A stretch of DNA of 64,000 nucleotides, taken from the NCBI GenBank assembly GCA_963920525.1, contig OY986435.1, forward strand, positions 96,083,727 through 96,147,726, written 5' to 3'. This document shows positions 10,203 to 21,510 of this stretch, one piece after another. The notes beneath the pieces are model-generated. The model had not been told where the DNA came from, did not search any database, and worked only from the letters and a program-made list of their open reading frames with translations. This DNA is from Dichetophora obliterata. Lineage: Eukaryota > Arthropoda > Insecta > Diptera > Sciomyzidae. Made by a program: the position numbers and the translations under genes. Each line of letters opens with the position of its first letter. The stretch's first letter is position 1.

Positions 10203-10460
10203 AATTGAAGGGCTTATTGCAAGAACTTGATAAGCCACATGATCTAAAAAAATTAATTTTTAGGCTGAATACATTTCTCAATGCATTGCCAACAACCACT
10301 GAAGAGATTTTGGCTTTTTCTTTCTTATTGATTTTCTAACCTATTTGTAAAAGTGTCCGTGTTCTATTCCATTTTTTCATACAAAAATAAATTTTTAAGT
10401 CGATTATTTCAAAATATTTTTTGTGTGGCTTATCATCTTCTTGTAATAAGCCCTTCAATT
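10203..10460. mobile_element. 258-bp MITE
   Basis: AATTGAAGGGCTTATTGCAA from 10203 continues to TGATAAGCCACA, and its reverse complement closes the element at 10460, with arms of about 39 bp matching at most positions. The palindromic AATT at each end makes the exact target duplication ambiguous. No coding capacity. Confidence 0.75.
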
Positions 10461-10592
10461 ATATAATAATTGTTTTATTATGTAAGTTCTAATAAATAAA
10501 TAAATAAATAAAATTTCAATAATTGAATCAATTATATAAAAATTTTATTATTATGTAAGTTCTAATAAGTAAATAAATAAATAAAATTTATT
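10456..10592. repeat. 73-bp tandem duplication with (AAAT)n runs
   Basis: TATGTAAGTTCTAATAA recurs 73 bp apart (TGTAAG at 10481 and 10554), each followed by an AAATAAATAAAT run and preceded by TCAATTATATAA. Confidence 0.7.
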
Positions 10593-11362
10593 TCCAGTTA
10601 ATTGTGCAATTGAATGAATTGAAATACGAATAAATTTTTGGATATCGTTTAAAAATCTAGAATCAGTTGATTGCTGGTTGAGTTAATCGGTAGAAAATGC
10701 ATGAATGTTCGCAAAACTGGTTTTTTAACGGTAAGTCAAAATTCTGAGGGTGCTAGACATCTTCTAATTGGAGTTTCGTGTTGTACCCGACCAGACACAC
10801 TACCTACACTAGGTAATTAAAAAAGTGGAAAATGACTTCTTAAAAAGATAAGTTAAAAATATGTGATATTTTTTAAAATTCATAAATTATTTTTGAAAAA
10901 GTAATAAAACAATACAAATTAACAAAACAATATTCATAACAATATATTTATTATATTAATCGACTTATTTGACAATTGCAAATTCATTTGCAACTATAAG
11001 GATTTCTCAGTCTAAAATTATATCGAAAGCTACTTGACAAAACTGTCAACACACGAAAAGGTTATTCATGTTAAAAATAAATTATTAAACAAACTACTTT
11101 GTAAATAAATTTACAATCGTAGATCATCGGAATAAGGCCTTTATTGCTCCATTTGGAAATTTTCTTTTTTTTGCACTACCAAGCAAAATGTTTCCCTTTT
11201 CACTTTTAGCTCAAAAGGCGATTGAATTATCTCACAAAACGCAAAATTTCCTTCAAACTGACATCACTGGTGCACACTTTGTGCGATCCCCTCTGTTTGA
11301 CTTATTAGATCTGCAGCTGTGAGGAAAAGTACGTAAAGGGAGACCCAGTGGGCAAAAGCAGG

Positions 11363-11514
11363 TCTTTGAAGCGCTTCTAGCAGGCCATCATATGGATTTC
11401 TTAGCCCTTCCGTGCTCGTTTCCTAGCCCATAAGCTTTTTTATATGAAACGAGAAAATTTTCTGGGCCTTCCGCTCTCGCGACTCTAAAGAAGCCTGCTA
11501 GAAGCACTTCTTTA
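11363..11514. repeat. Inverted repeat, ~22-bp arms
   Basis: TCTTTGAAGCGCTTCTAGCA (11363) and GCCTGCTAGAAGCACTTCTT (11493) form arms around about 105 bp. Two GGCCTTCCG(T/C)-like words lie inside. It may be a short MITE. Confidence 0.55.
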
Positions 11515-11581
11515 GAATGTACATTAGAAAGAAAAGCAATATAAATATCAACTTGAAATAAAAAAAGTTATGACAAATTCC

Positions 11582-11642
11582 AGATTTGAACCAGCGTCCT
11601 CTCAGCTGGAAGTCTGGCACCTTACCCACTCGTTCACCTCAG
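11582..11642 (-). repeat. tRNA-derived repeat (SINE head), family 2 copy a
   Basis: On the minus strand GAACGAGTGGGTAAGGTGCC resembles a pol III A box, and GCTGGTTCAAATCTG a B box, with tRNA-like spacing (about 35 bp). A related copy lies at 40041-40103 in plus orientation. Acceptor-stem pairing is not maintained, so it is not called as a functional tRNA. Confidence 0.55.
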
Positions 11643-11944
11643 TTCTAAACAAACTTCAGCTTATTTTGCATCATCTCAAATGAAAGTTAGTTTTCGGGAG
11701 CGCGGGTTCGCAACCCAGCTCGGCCCAAAAAAAAATTTTTTTTTGTATATTTTGTACAGAATGTTGTACAATACTCTCTTCTGTTTCTTGTAAAGTTGAA
11801 ATAATGACAAACATGCTTGTAAGCTACTGTGAAGTGTTGTACATTAAAGTAAAGTATAGGTTTAGGCAAATAAGATAAATGCATTCATGTAGATGTCTAG
11901 TTGCTACACAGACGAATGAAGTCACATTGATGTTTGTACAATGA

Positions 11945-12035
11945 AAATAAAATAATGTGAGCACAAACAAGATTTTGATCCGCCTCCAGTTCTGCATTAC
12001 AATGTCATTACTGACAATTTCTTACAAGCGGGAAA
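11945..12035. repeat. Inverted dispersed copy of the 7.43-7.51 kb segment
   Basis: AAAATAATGTGAGCACAAAC, GTTCTGCATTA and CTTACAAGCGGGAAATA are the reverse complement of words in the centre of the fold-back element at 7204-7920. Confidence 0.65.
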
Positions 12036-12300
12036 TAGAGACACACAGAGAGAGAAAGAAGGAGTTGCGCACTCGCATACTCGTTTGTTAGTCTGCTCGA
12101 ATTTCAATACCCCGCACTCGCCTGCTAGTTTGTTCTCTGCTTGATTCTCGTATGCATACACACACAGCAATCTCACTGTTACGGGACGGTTTCTACCAAA
12201 TCACACTACCCGCAAGATGCGCAAAGGAACTTCGTTCTATAAATAATATAAAAAAGATTTCAGAATATTGCGGACACTTCAACGCGAAACTAATGATAAT

Positions 12301-12538
12301 CAGGGGTGTTATGGAAACCGACAATTATCAGAATCGATTTTGAAATTGATTTCAATTTATTTTGGTGACAGATTTAATTTTGATGTCATAGAAACCGATT
12401 AGCGATTAAGAAACACAAAATCAATTTCGAAAATGAAACCCGTTTCTAAATCGACTATCGGTTGCTATGACATCAAAATGAAATTTGTGTCAATTTCAAA
12501 ACCGATTCTGACAATTGTCTGTTTCCATAACACCCCTG
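12301..12538. mobile_element. Fold-back hAT-like MITE (CAGGGGTG ends)
   Basis: The 238-bp element starts CAGGGGTGTTATGGAAACCG and ends with the complement of CAGGGGTGTTATGGAAACAG. Complementarity continues inward for about 90 bp (GATTTTGAAATTGA, TTTTGATGTCATAG, AACCGAT), so most of the element can fold on itself. CAGGGG-type termini suggest hAT, but clear 8-bp flanking duplicates were not found. Confidence 0.75.
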
Positions 12539-13376
12539 AATAAATTAAAAAAAGGTCAAGCCACCATTTTTTAGCTAAATGGCCAAAAATTTTAATTTTT
12601 TCTTAAGAACATAAGCCGTTCGGAGTCGGCATAAAACTCGTAGGTACCGTCCTCGACCATTTGTGTTCACATATTTAGTAACACGCAAAGCCAGGTCCGT
12701 AGAGAGCCAAGTTCCGGCCAGGTGGGCAACGGGCCTTCCTGAAAATTTTTTTTAACACAAAAAAAAATGCAACTTGAAAGCTATAAAAAAGAGATACCTA
12801 TTGCGAGATCGATGCGAAAATTATTATTGAGTTCTTAGTTATTATTTATTGTGCATATTGATCCTTAGTTATGCACCATGACTATTTAGAGATATCCTTT
12901 TGCCTAGCAACAACTTTTTGTGTGACATTATGAATAAATAAAATCTGCTGATGATTTGCGTTATTATGAACATTTTTTTATTCTTTTTGTAAATTCTTTT
13001 TATTCATTGCAAAAATCTGCACTTTTGAGAGCTTTAAAAAACTATTGATATTTAAAATTTTGCACATTTTGAATATAAAAGTGTCAAATTGAGAAAAGTG
13101 TCAATTTGGCACATAACACCTTCTGAGGAAAATTTTGTTGTAATGACATCTCTTTTTGTCAACAAAAAATGTGCACTGGTTTATACTCCGAAGAGAATTT
13201 AAACATTAATAAAAAAGATATAAGCATTTCTTTTAAAAAATAGTGTCAAACTAACTCTAATATCATTTGAAGGTAATTTTTGGCAGAAGGCAGAATTTTT
13301 TTTTCAAATTAGCTGTCTTAACGGTTCTTACCTATATATTCCTATATGATATAGAGTTAACTAAAGTTTTTTTAAT
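12539..13376. other. No supported feature
   Basis: AT-rich sequence without recognisable coding or repeat structure. Confidence 0.4.
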
Positions 13377-15033
13377 ATGCAAATTATATTCAAGCCTTAT
13401 GCAAGTAATATGCAAACAATATGCAAAGTATATTCAAAAATCTTTCAACTTGAAATTTCACTTTTCATTTCGTTCGTTTCATTATCGTTATTCGTGTGTT
13501 TTTAAAGATTGTGTGAAATTAACTTTTTTGGAAATATGCACGCCACCGATAAAAAACATGAGAGCAAAAAGAATCATATATTATTTAAAAAAAGTACCTT
13601 TGTTAAATTGTGATATTAATCAGTGGTGGATCTTTCAGTGACAAAATTAAAAAATATGTTGTATAGACTAATAATTATCATATGTTTTGATATTTTAATT
13701 CAATTTTTTTCATATATGTTTATTTTCTTAATTCCTATTGCGAAGAAATAATATTACAACAATATTACAAAACAAAATAATCAAATAGTTCTCATAAAAT
13801 CTTTATTTGCATGCAATTAAAAACTGCTTCTTTGTGAACAAGTAAACTATAGCAAAAGTTGTATGCAATATGTCTGTGTAGATAAGCAATGACAGCTTTA
13901 CCCATTCAATACTGACGGAACACATGTGTTCCATTGAATGTTCTTATTTAACTAAAACGGTATCATTCACATATATTGTTATATATTTTCATCCCATCAT
14001 TTTTGCATTCCATGCGATTATTGACGCATAATTTAATTCCGTTATTCGTAGTTGGTACAAAAAAGGAGACGCTATTGCAATTTCATGCCCTAAGGCTATT
14101 GAAGGATCTTGTGTCTTTGAAAAAATATCCGTATTAAATGGGTTAAGTCAAAGTTTTCAATCACCATATAAGTTATATGAAAAGGGTTTTTAGTTTTCGT
14201 GTCATAGTTTTGGCTTAGGTCACGCAAGAAGCTCCAGATTTTGTTTGTTCAAAGTGCTATATGAGTTGAACATAGCTTCATCTTTGACTCAGTTCTGTCC
14301 TAACTTGACTTAAGCGATTATTGCTTATTGACATGATATATGCGACATATGCAAGTTGTATGCAAGATATATGCAACGTATGCAAGTTTGGTGCTGTATA
14401 TATTTTGTCCTTTTATTGGTTTTTTTATTTTAGAATTCAATTTTTTTTTTTATGAACTCGTGGCTTTTGCAGGTGATGTAAGATTTTCTCCTATTGCTAT
14501 ATCAATTGACGCCGTTTGTGTTGTTTTGCTTTGGCAGAATCTGTGCACAAAAAAGTTTTCAAAAGCAAATTCAAGAGTAAATCTCGTAAGTGTGGATGGG
14601 GATTGCGATAAATCTTTGATGTTGTTTTCTTTTTTTTTTATTTGAAGTTCGATGTTGCAAGATCTCCAGTTTTTGGTGCTGTATATATTTTGTGCTTCTA
14701 TTGGTTTTTTATTTTAGAATTCAATTTTGTTTTTGTGTATTTAAAATAACAATTTTATCTTTTTATATATCTTTATTTGAACAATTTTCACAACAGAATA
14801 AAAATTTTTATAAATTTTGAGATCTTAAAAATAAAGTCTTAAATCTAAAATTTGAATTTAAAGTAAAGTAATTTTGTATAAAGTATTTTATTGTATGTAG
14901 TCATAGTGGGGGCACCATTCAAGATATATGACACCTATGCAAGTTATATGCAGCGTATTAAAGACATATACCATATGCAGAATGTATGCAATATGCAGAA
15001 TATGCAACATATATGCAATTGTGCAATTGCATA
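13377..15033. repeat. Three patches of tandem ATGCAA-like words
   Basis: Patches at 13377-13440, 14335-14392 and 14928-15033 are packed with TATGCAA(G/A/C) separated by 6-12 bp. The third ends in a short palindrome, TGCAATTGTGCAATTGCA. Between patches, TTGGTGCTGTATATATTTTG is duplicated at 14388 and 14673 (period 285 bp), each followed by TTTTATTTTAGAATTCAATT. No coding sequence was recognised in the interval. Confidence 0.55.
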
Positions 15034-16423
15034 AAAATCCGCAGTCTACTGATTAAATACATAAATATCTTCATTACTTTTAAAGTTATTCCAGTAATAT
15101 TTTTACGATCAAAATTCTTCAAGGATTTTTTAAAAACTTTATTACATCCAGAATATTATTGGATATCTTGAGAGAAGTTTAGAAAAACCCGTAACTTGTA
15201 TTATTTCGCAATTAAATTAATGTCGATATTTTTGTCGTATAAATAAAGAAAAAGTCACCTCTGAATGAAAGGTGGTTTTGAAACGAATTTATTTGATTTT
15301 TCGACAATTTTCTTGTCAACACCGCACGAATATTTAGTAGAACTCTACCCGATTTTTTATTGGAATAACTCGATTTTTCAAAGATCTAAAAACTACTAAC
15401 TGAAATTATTTCTCTCAAGTATCTCCGATTTCTTTTTGCTCAAAGTAAGATCAGTTTTTTCTTGCATGTTCTCATAGATACTCACTAGCATTTTTACATA
15501 CCCAGCAGAAATTACGGCCGAAATGAAACTTAAAGCTAACGTCAATAATGAAACATGAAAGATTTTTGATTTTATCCCAAAAAAAAAGTTTATTTTTGAT
15601 AAGGTGGATAAGATCAACAAGAAACAAGGGAGAAGGGTCTGTGGTAAATGGTTGTAAAGTTCCAATTTCTATTATTATGATATTTTTTTGTATCTTATAC
15701 ATATTTTATATTTTATATTTTATTTTCTTATCAGTGAAATAAGAAAACTTATTCGTCAGATCCAGAGGAATGTTTATTCGAAAGATACAGCTCGAAAAGC
15801 GTAGTTTTCCAGAAAACGCGTTTAAAGTTTTAAGTATTGCTAGGTTCCTGCTTTGACGTGTTCGGTTTAGGGATGGGCAAGTCGAAATCGAAATAAGTCG
15901 AAAGTCGAATTTTGCTTGATAATTTTCGACTTTTAGCAATTGAATTTCTGATATTGAAATGACTTTCGACTTTTACTTTCGAATTTTTTCATTTTATGCA
16001 AAAAACTTAACGCTAATCTGAGAACTGTCTTCTCTAAACTAACAAACGAAATAGCTGTTTAACAACATGTAAAGCTGCGTTGGCAACTCTTGATTCGATA
16101 AATGTAAAATAGTGGTCGCCAAAATTAAAAAAAAAGAGACGCGTAACAAAACGTTTTAATGAAATTGTCACTACTTGAAAAGCAGGTGACAATTTTTATC
16201 AAAATTTATTATTTTTGAGCTTCAAATTTTGTTTTGAAAAAAAAAACCATTACAACAAACACAAGAATACTGGGTAACAATTGTTACTTTGCCAGAATAG
16301 GGCTGTTAATACAAATATATATTCATAATATTCAAACTACGCTCAAATGGATTAATTTTTTATAAAAGAAAATAGAGGAATGTTCGGCTTTAAGTCAAAT
16401 TGGCAAGAATTTAAAACGAGTGC

Positions 16424-16471
16424 TTGCCATTAAAATCACAAAAACAATATTTTTTGTGATTTTAATGGCAA
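16424..16471. repeat. Perfect 21-bp stem-loop
   Basis: TTGCCATTAAAATCACAAAA(A) at 16424-16444 is the exact reverse complement of 16451-16471, with a 6-nt loop CAATAT. It lies inside hAT family A copy 1, just upstream of the transposase remnant. Confidence 0.85.
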
Positions 16472-16478
16472 TGATTTT

Positions 16479-16980
16479 TTGCAAAGTTCTCAGATTTACT
16501 ACATTGAATGTGTAAAACCATACGCTTCTTTAACACTTCTAGATCCAAGGTTCAAAAAGCACACGTTTCAAAATATCCGTAAGTGTTTTCAAGGAATCTT
16601 TCACCTTGGTAAGCTGCAGTACATATATAATTACTGCAAAATAACCCCCTCCCCCCTCCATTTAGGTGATCTTGTGAATGCCGAGATGAGACAAGCAAAA
16701 ATTTCAAATGAAGAAGTTGTGATAGCGGCATCGACATCTAATAATCAAGAATCTGATAACAGTGACATATTATGTTTTTTTGATGAGGTGGTTAAAACAA
16801 ACATGGATTCTACAACTGTTGAAATTGAAGGGGTGCCCACTCAGTTGCGCCTTTATCTGGCTCGCCCAGCTGTTGATCGAAAACTTAATAAAACTCCGCT
16901 TGTTGTCTGAAAATGCATGAAATGCAGTTTCCTTTTCTTGCAATTGTTGCAATTGCAAAACAACAAGGAAAATGCTTATC
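16479..16980 (+). pseudogene. hAT transposase fragment (family A copy 1)
   Basis: The frame reads CVKPYASLTLLDPRFKKHTF, the conserved LDPRFK block of hAT transposases, then an acidic linker (NNQESDNSDILCFFDEV), LYLARPAV and LNKTPLVV. In copy 2 the matching frame runs into [10 protein letters not shown] and then the C-terminal dimerisation domain. Here a stop at 16908-16910 ends the frame, and most of the dimerisation region is deleted between CAATTGTTGCAA and GGAAAATGCTT. The N-terminal catalytic part is also missing. Confidence 0.75.
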
Positions 16981-17255
16981 ATGAAAAATTTGGTTTATAA
17001 CGCTTACGTTAATTCGGCGGTTAGGGCTTGATATTCAGCCCGATTAAGATAGCAGATAGAGATGTCAAATTTTTTTTTTACTTTCATAAATATTGACGGC
17101 TGATGAAAAAATTTGCATTAAAAATTTCCAAAATGTTCTTAAACTTTATCTTGAAAATTAACTATTCCTTTTCCGATTACCCGGAAAAAATTATTCATAA
17201 GAAGTCTGATTATAATCAGATAATTATATATAGATGGTTGGTCGACCTCGAGGTT

Positions 17256-17608
17256 GGCCTTTGTAGTCTAGTGGAGAGTGCGCTAGACTATCAACCCAGA
17301 GGTCCCTGCTTCAAATCCGGGTTCGGGCATGGATCTTTTCACTTTCTTTATTCTTTCCTACATTTAAGAATTATGGAAAACTAAAAATCCACAGCTAAAT
17401 TGTGGAAAATGTGGAATTAATGGACAGGAACAACTAAGACCTGGAAATGCTTGCCGAGGTTAAGGCATAACACTGGCCTCGGTGAAAAGCCGATTAATCA
17501 ATTCTTCTAAATAATCTGTCCCTTTCCTTTCAGGTCAAAGACTAAACCTTGTTTGTATAAGGCGCATGCCTTGGTTCTTTGATCTTTAAAGAAAAAAATA
17601 AAATAAAA
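17256..17608 (+). repeat. tRNA-derived SINE, family 1 copy 1
   Basis: The head (17256-17330) is tRNA-like: A box within TAGTCTAGTGGAGAGTGCGC, B box GCTTCAAATCC, and a body that continues GGGTTCGGGCAT. It is followed by about 280 bp of SINE body (AATTGTGGAAAATGTGGAAT, TGCCGAGGTTAAGGCATAA, AAGGCGCATGCCTTGG) and an A-rich tail with AAATAAAATAAAA. Copy 2 (50891-51279, minus) has the same parts in the same order. It sits inside hAT family A copy 1. Exact target duplications are unclear. Confidence 0.85.
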
Positions 17609-17862
17609 GATAAATATCTATATAAGAACTAAAATTGGAATATTTTGTTTTTTGTATTTATTTATTTACTTCCAACAATAAACAAGTACCATGTTTTTGT
17701 TTATTTTTTAACAATTCTTAACTGCCCTACAAAAGCGGTACAAAAATATTTAAGAAGAAGTCGAAAAAAGTTGAAAAGTCGACTTCTAAGGGTTCAAAAA
17801 GTCCATGAGTCGACTTTTACATTTTCAACGGTTGAAAAAGTCGAAGTCGACTTTTGCTGGCA

Positions 17863-19085
17863 GTTCGGCTCATAACTGTTGAACAATTTTTAACTTGATT
17901 TGCGCTTTTAGTGAATAAAAAAAATTTAGCTTTTTTTCGATCAAACTAAGCAGACTGGATCCTTTAAACGCACATTTTCATGCTCTTCACAACATATTGC
18001 AACGAAACATTTTCAAGAATTTTTTATGCATAAAAACTACGAATTCACATTTGTCAAATTTTAACAATTTTATATGAATTATTTATGATAGTTGATATTT
18101 TATAATAGTTAACAATAAACTTTATAAGAGTTCTCAGAACTTTTAACTTTCTGATCCAATAGGAAATAAAAACATTTAAATTTGAGCAAAAGAAGATCAA
18201 ACAAAAATCAACAAGTAGAAAACAGTTGAACATAAGCTGTCATAACAAAAGATTTTTTTTGTCATTCATTATACACCTCATTCTCCAAGTTTGGACAAAT
18301 CAGCTATTTACAAGAACCTCTCATACATAGCATAACATAACAGTACAATGTTTGTTCAGATATACGCTGCTGAGAGACGACAATCCTTTCTTATATGCTA
18401 TATAATATTAGTCAAACTTTCTACAGGGTATTTCTACTGATGAGTGAAAGCACTCATATACAATGTTACCGTGACATTTATAAATAAGGTATCCATGGAA
18501 GTCAAAAAAGTAGGTATCTAAAAGTATTCAACTTAGAACAAAAGTATCAAATAATTTAATTCAAAAGTTCCCAAGCCACAAGAATGCTTCAATATAGTTT
18601 TTAATATCGTCGATATCGCAAGAAAGCAAGGTGAGAAATTTGAAAAATAAAACTTTTCGTGTAAACAAAAACGTAGCACTTCTCTTCCTCATCAACAAAA
18701 CAGCTTTAGTTACTTTACTTATCCGCCACTTCGGGCCCGGTGGGTAACACCCCGTCCCGACCTCGCAGCGGCCCTGGGCACAGCGCAATGGATCAGTAGA
18801 AGCTCGGTCAAAGTGCTTCCAAGGACTAAATTTGCCAATTTATTGTTTTTTTTATGTAATCAGCATAATCGATTTATGCCAATCTGTTGAACTTTTGTGA
18901 AATAGAATTGAAGATATTGAGACCGAAAGTCATCCGATAAATCCCGTCCTGAAAGAGATATAATAGGGAAAATGTATCATCCCTGGCATTTGGAGCCATT
19001 TTTTTAACTACACAACCGCACGTGTAGTTAAAATGATGATGATTTTTGGAGTAGTGCTAAAAACGGGCTATTTTTTACATTTTTG
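17863..19085. other. No gene; one shared repeat word
   Basis: TTCTACTGATGAGTGAAAGC near 18427 is shared with 46918 and can form a short hairpin (TGAGTG/CACTCA). A GC-rich patch at 18725-18790 (CGGGCCCGGTGGGTAACACC) stands out but was not identified. A 10-bp palindrome pair, TTAACTACAC/GTGTAGTTAA, lies at 19003-19031. Confidence 0.4.
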
Positions 19086-19097
19086 TGTCTCACATGC

Positions 19098-21498
19098 AAT
19101 TGTTAAAGTAGCACTAGATTCAAGCATCTCAATATTCATAAAGCCACCTGGATGTCCCCTGATCAAAAAACAAAAAATCAAATTGATCACGTTTTGATCG
19201 AGGGAAGGCACTCTTCCAGTGTATTGGATGTACGCACGATCCGTGGTGCAAACATTGACTCGGATCACTATCTTGTTGCAGCCAAGATCCGTACACGTCT
19301 GTGCGCAGCTAAGAATACACGCAACCCTACACAGAGAAAGCTAGACGTCGACAAGCTGCAATCGAAACAGACAGCCGATGCTTTCGCCACTCGACTCTCA
19401 CTCCTGCTTCAAAGCAGTCCTCCAATCGATGATATATGCGCGCAGTGGACACACATTTCCAACTCCATGCGTGCGGCTGCTGAAGAGGTGATTGGCTACC
19501 AACGCCCTCGCCGAAACCAGTGGTACGACCAGGAGTGTCGCGACGCCACTGCAGAGAAAGACGCCGCCTACAAAGCCACCCTGCAGTCGGTTGTAACGCG
19601 CGCTGCTAAGGAGCGATACAAAGAAAAGAGGAGGGAAGAGAGACATATTTTCAGGCGGAAAAAAAGAGAGGCAGAAAAGCGCGAGCAGGAGAAGATTGAG
19701 ATGTATGGTGACAGGAATGAGGCCCGAAAATTTTTCGAAAAAATAAGACGCCTTGCCGATGGTTTTAAAACCGGGGCCTCTTCCTGCAAGGATGAAAACG
19801 GGAATCTAGTGACAGATGTCCAGAGTACACTGACGTTATGGAGGGAACACTTCTCTAAACTTCTAAATGGCGACGCTGACAACAATCCCGCCAATAGAGA
19901 TGATATTCCGGAAACCCCAATTGCGGATGACAGCGTCGAGGTTCCGCTGCCCGACTATGATGAAGTTCTGACAGCTATAGCTCGGCTTAAAAATAACAAA
20001 GCCGCGGGAGCTGATGGCTTACCTGCTGAGCTGTTTAAGAACGGAGGCGAAGCTCTACTTAAATGCATTCACGAGCTTCTATGCAGAATATGGTCGGAAG
20101 AATGCATTCCGAACGATTGGAATCTCAGTGTGCTCTGCCCAATCCACAAGAAAGGCGATCCCACTATCTGTGCCAATAACCGTGGGATAAGCCTTCTTAA
20201 TATCGCATATAAGGTCCTGTCGAGCGTTTTATGTGAAAGACTGAAGCCCATTGTAAATGAACTGATCGGACCTTATCAGTGTGGCTTCAGACCTGGAAAG
20301 TCCACCATCGACTAGATTTTCACGCTACGACAAATCTTGGAGAAAACTCAAGAAAAACAAGTCGACACCCACCATCTTTTTGTCGACTACAAAGCCACCT
20401 TCGACAGCCCAATAAGGAAGCACCTGTACTCCACCATGTCTGAATTTGGTATTCCTGCAAAGCTAAAACGACTTTGCAGGATGACACTGAGCAACACCAG
20501 CAGCGCAGTTAAAATCGGGAAGGACCTCTCCCCACCATTTATTACCAAACGAGGTTTCAGACAAGGTGATTCCTTATCGTGCGACTTTTTCAACCTAATG
20601 ATGGAAAAGATCATCCGAGCTGCTGATCTGAGACGTAGTGGCACAATATTCTACAAGAGTGTTATGCTGCTTGCGTATGCTGATGACATAGATATCATTG
20701 GCCATAATACGCGCGAAGTCAGTGCAGCATTTTCCAGATTAGAAAGAGAGTCAAGTCGAATGGGTCTGTCAGTGAATGCAGATAAGACGAAATACTTAGT
20801 GTCAACAAACAAACAGTCCCAGCGTCTTGGAACCCACGTTACCGTTGACAATACCTCCTTCGAGGTTGTGAAGAACTTCGTTTATCTGGGATCCAGCATT
20901 AATTCAACCAACGACATCAGCATTGAAATCAAACGAAGAATAACTCTTGCCAACAGGTGTTACTTTGGGCTCAGTAGGCAATTGAGAAGCAGAGCCCTCT
21001 CTCGACGAACGAAAATCACGCTCTATAAATCGCTCATCATGCCCGTCCTACTTTACGCATCACAAACCTGGACGCTGAGCAGTTTAGATGAAAAGACTTT
21101 AGGAGCATTCGAGAGAAAGATTCTTCGTAAGATCTATGGACCAATCTGCGTCAATGGCGAGTACCGAATACGGTGGAATAATGAACTGTATGAGCTGTAC
21201 GCTGACATCGACATAGTCAAGCGCATTAAAATCGAGCGGCTTCGCTGGCTTGGTCATGTTCAGCGCATGAAAGACGATGCTCCAGTGAAGAAAACATTCG
21301 ATTCGGTACCCAGCGGCGGTCAACGCAGAAGAGGACGACCGCATCTTCGTTGGAAAGACCAAGTAGAGGACAACCTGACGAAGCTTGGAATTTCCAACTG
21401 GCGCCAGCAAGCGAAAGACAGAAATGGCTGGCGCAAATTCTTAGATGAGGCCAAGACCGACATACGGTTGTAGCGCCAACTATGTATGTATGTATGTA
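19098..21498 (+). mobile_element. RTE-clade LINE, copy 1 (5'-truncated, young)
   Basis: The copy is bounded by a perfect 12-bp target duplication TGTCTCACATGC at 19086-19097 and 21499-21510. It is 5'-truncated inside the endonuclease domain and ends in a (TATG)n tail, directly after GTAGCGCCAAC. Short microsatellite 3' tails instead of poly(A) are typical of the RTE clade. It is very similar to copy 2 (60618-62403, minus), whose tail is (TAAG)n instead. Confidence 0.9.
19107..21473 (+). pseudogene. RTE LINE endonuclease/reverse transcriptase, one nonsense mutation
   Basis: This is the C-terminal end of an apurinic-like endonuclease plus the reverse transcriptase that copies LINE RNA at a nicked target. 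Visible in order: IHKATWMSP, NQIDHVLIEGR and DSDHYLV (endonuclease C-terminus), a basic Lys/Arg/Glu linker (19610-19720), NNKAAGADGLPAELF, CPIHKKGD, GFRPGKSTID, FVDYKATFDS, GFRQGDSLS, LLAYADDIDIIG (catalytic YADD at about 20672-20686), and a C-terminal RRGRPHLRWKDQVED segment. The frame is open except for TAG at 20313-20315, which is CAG in copy 2. Frame is also lost near 19101-19106, close to the truncation. No endonuclease N-terminus exists, so it cannot move itself. Confidence 0.92.
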
Positions 21499-21510
21499 TG
21501 TCTCACATGC

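Larger units (their letters stand above)
15868..17862 (+). mobile_element. hAT element, family A copy 1
   Basis: The left end TAGGGATGGGCAAGTCGAAA starts at 15868 and the right part ends in TTTTGCTGGCA at 17862. The last ~15 bases of the right terminus, present in copy 2 as GTTGCACATCCCTA, are missing. Flanking 8-mers are GTTCGGTT (15860-15867) and GTTCGGCT (17863-17870). Subterminal GTCGAC/AAGTCGAAA repeats occur at both ends. It contains a broken transposase, a perfect hairpin and a SINE. Copy 2 lies at 23653-27782. Confidence 0.85.

Noticed and set aside
13267..13641. 124-codon plus-strand frame rich in Phe, Ile, Lys
   Set aside because: Low-complexity translation of T-rich DNA, overlaps the ATGCAA repeat patch, and starts without a convincing ATG.
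17256..17330. tRNA gene call
   Set aside because: The B box is degenerate, the acceptor and anticodon stems do not pair properly, and the sequence continues into a SINE body present in a second copy.
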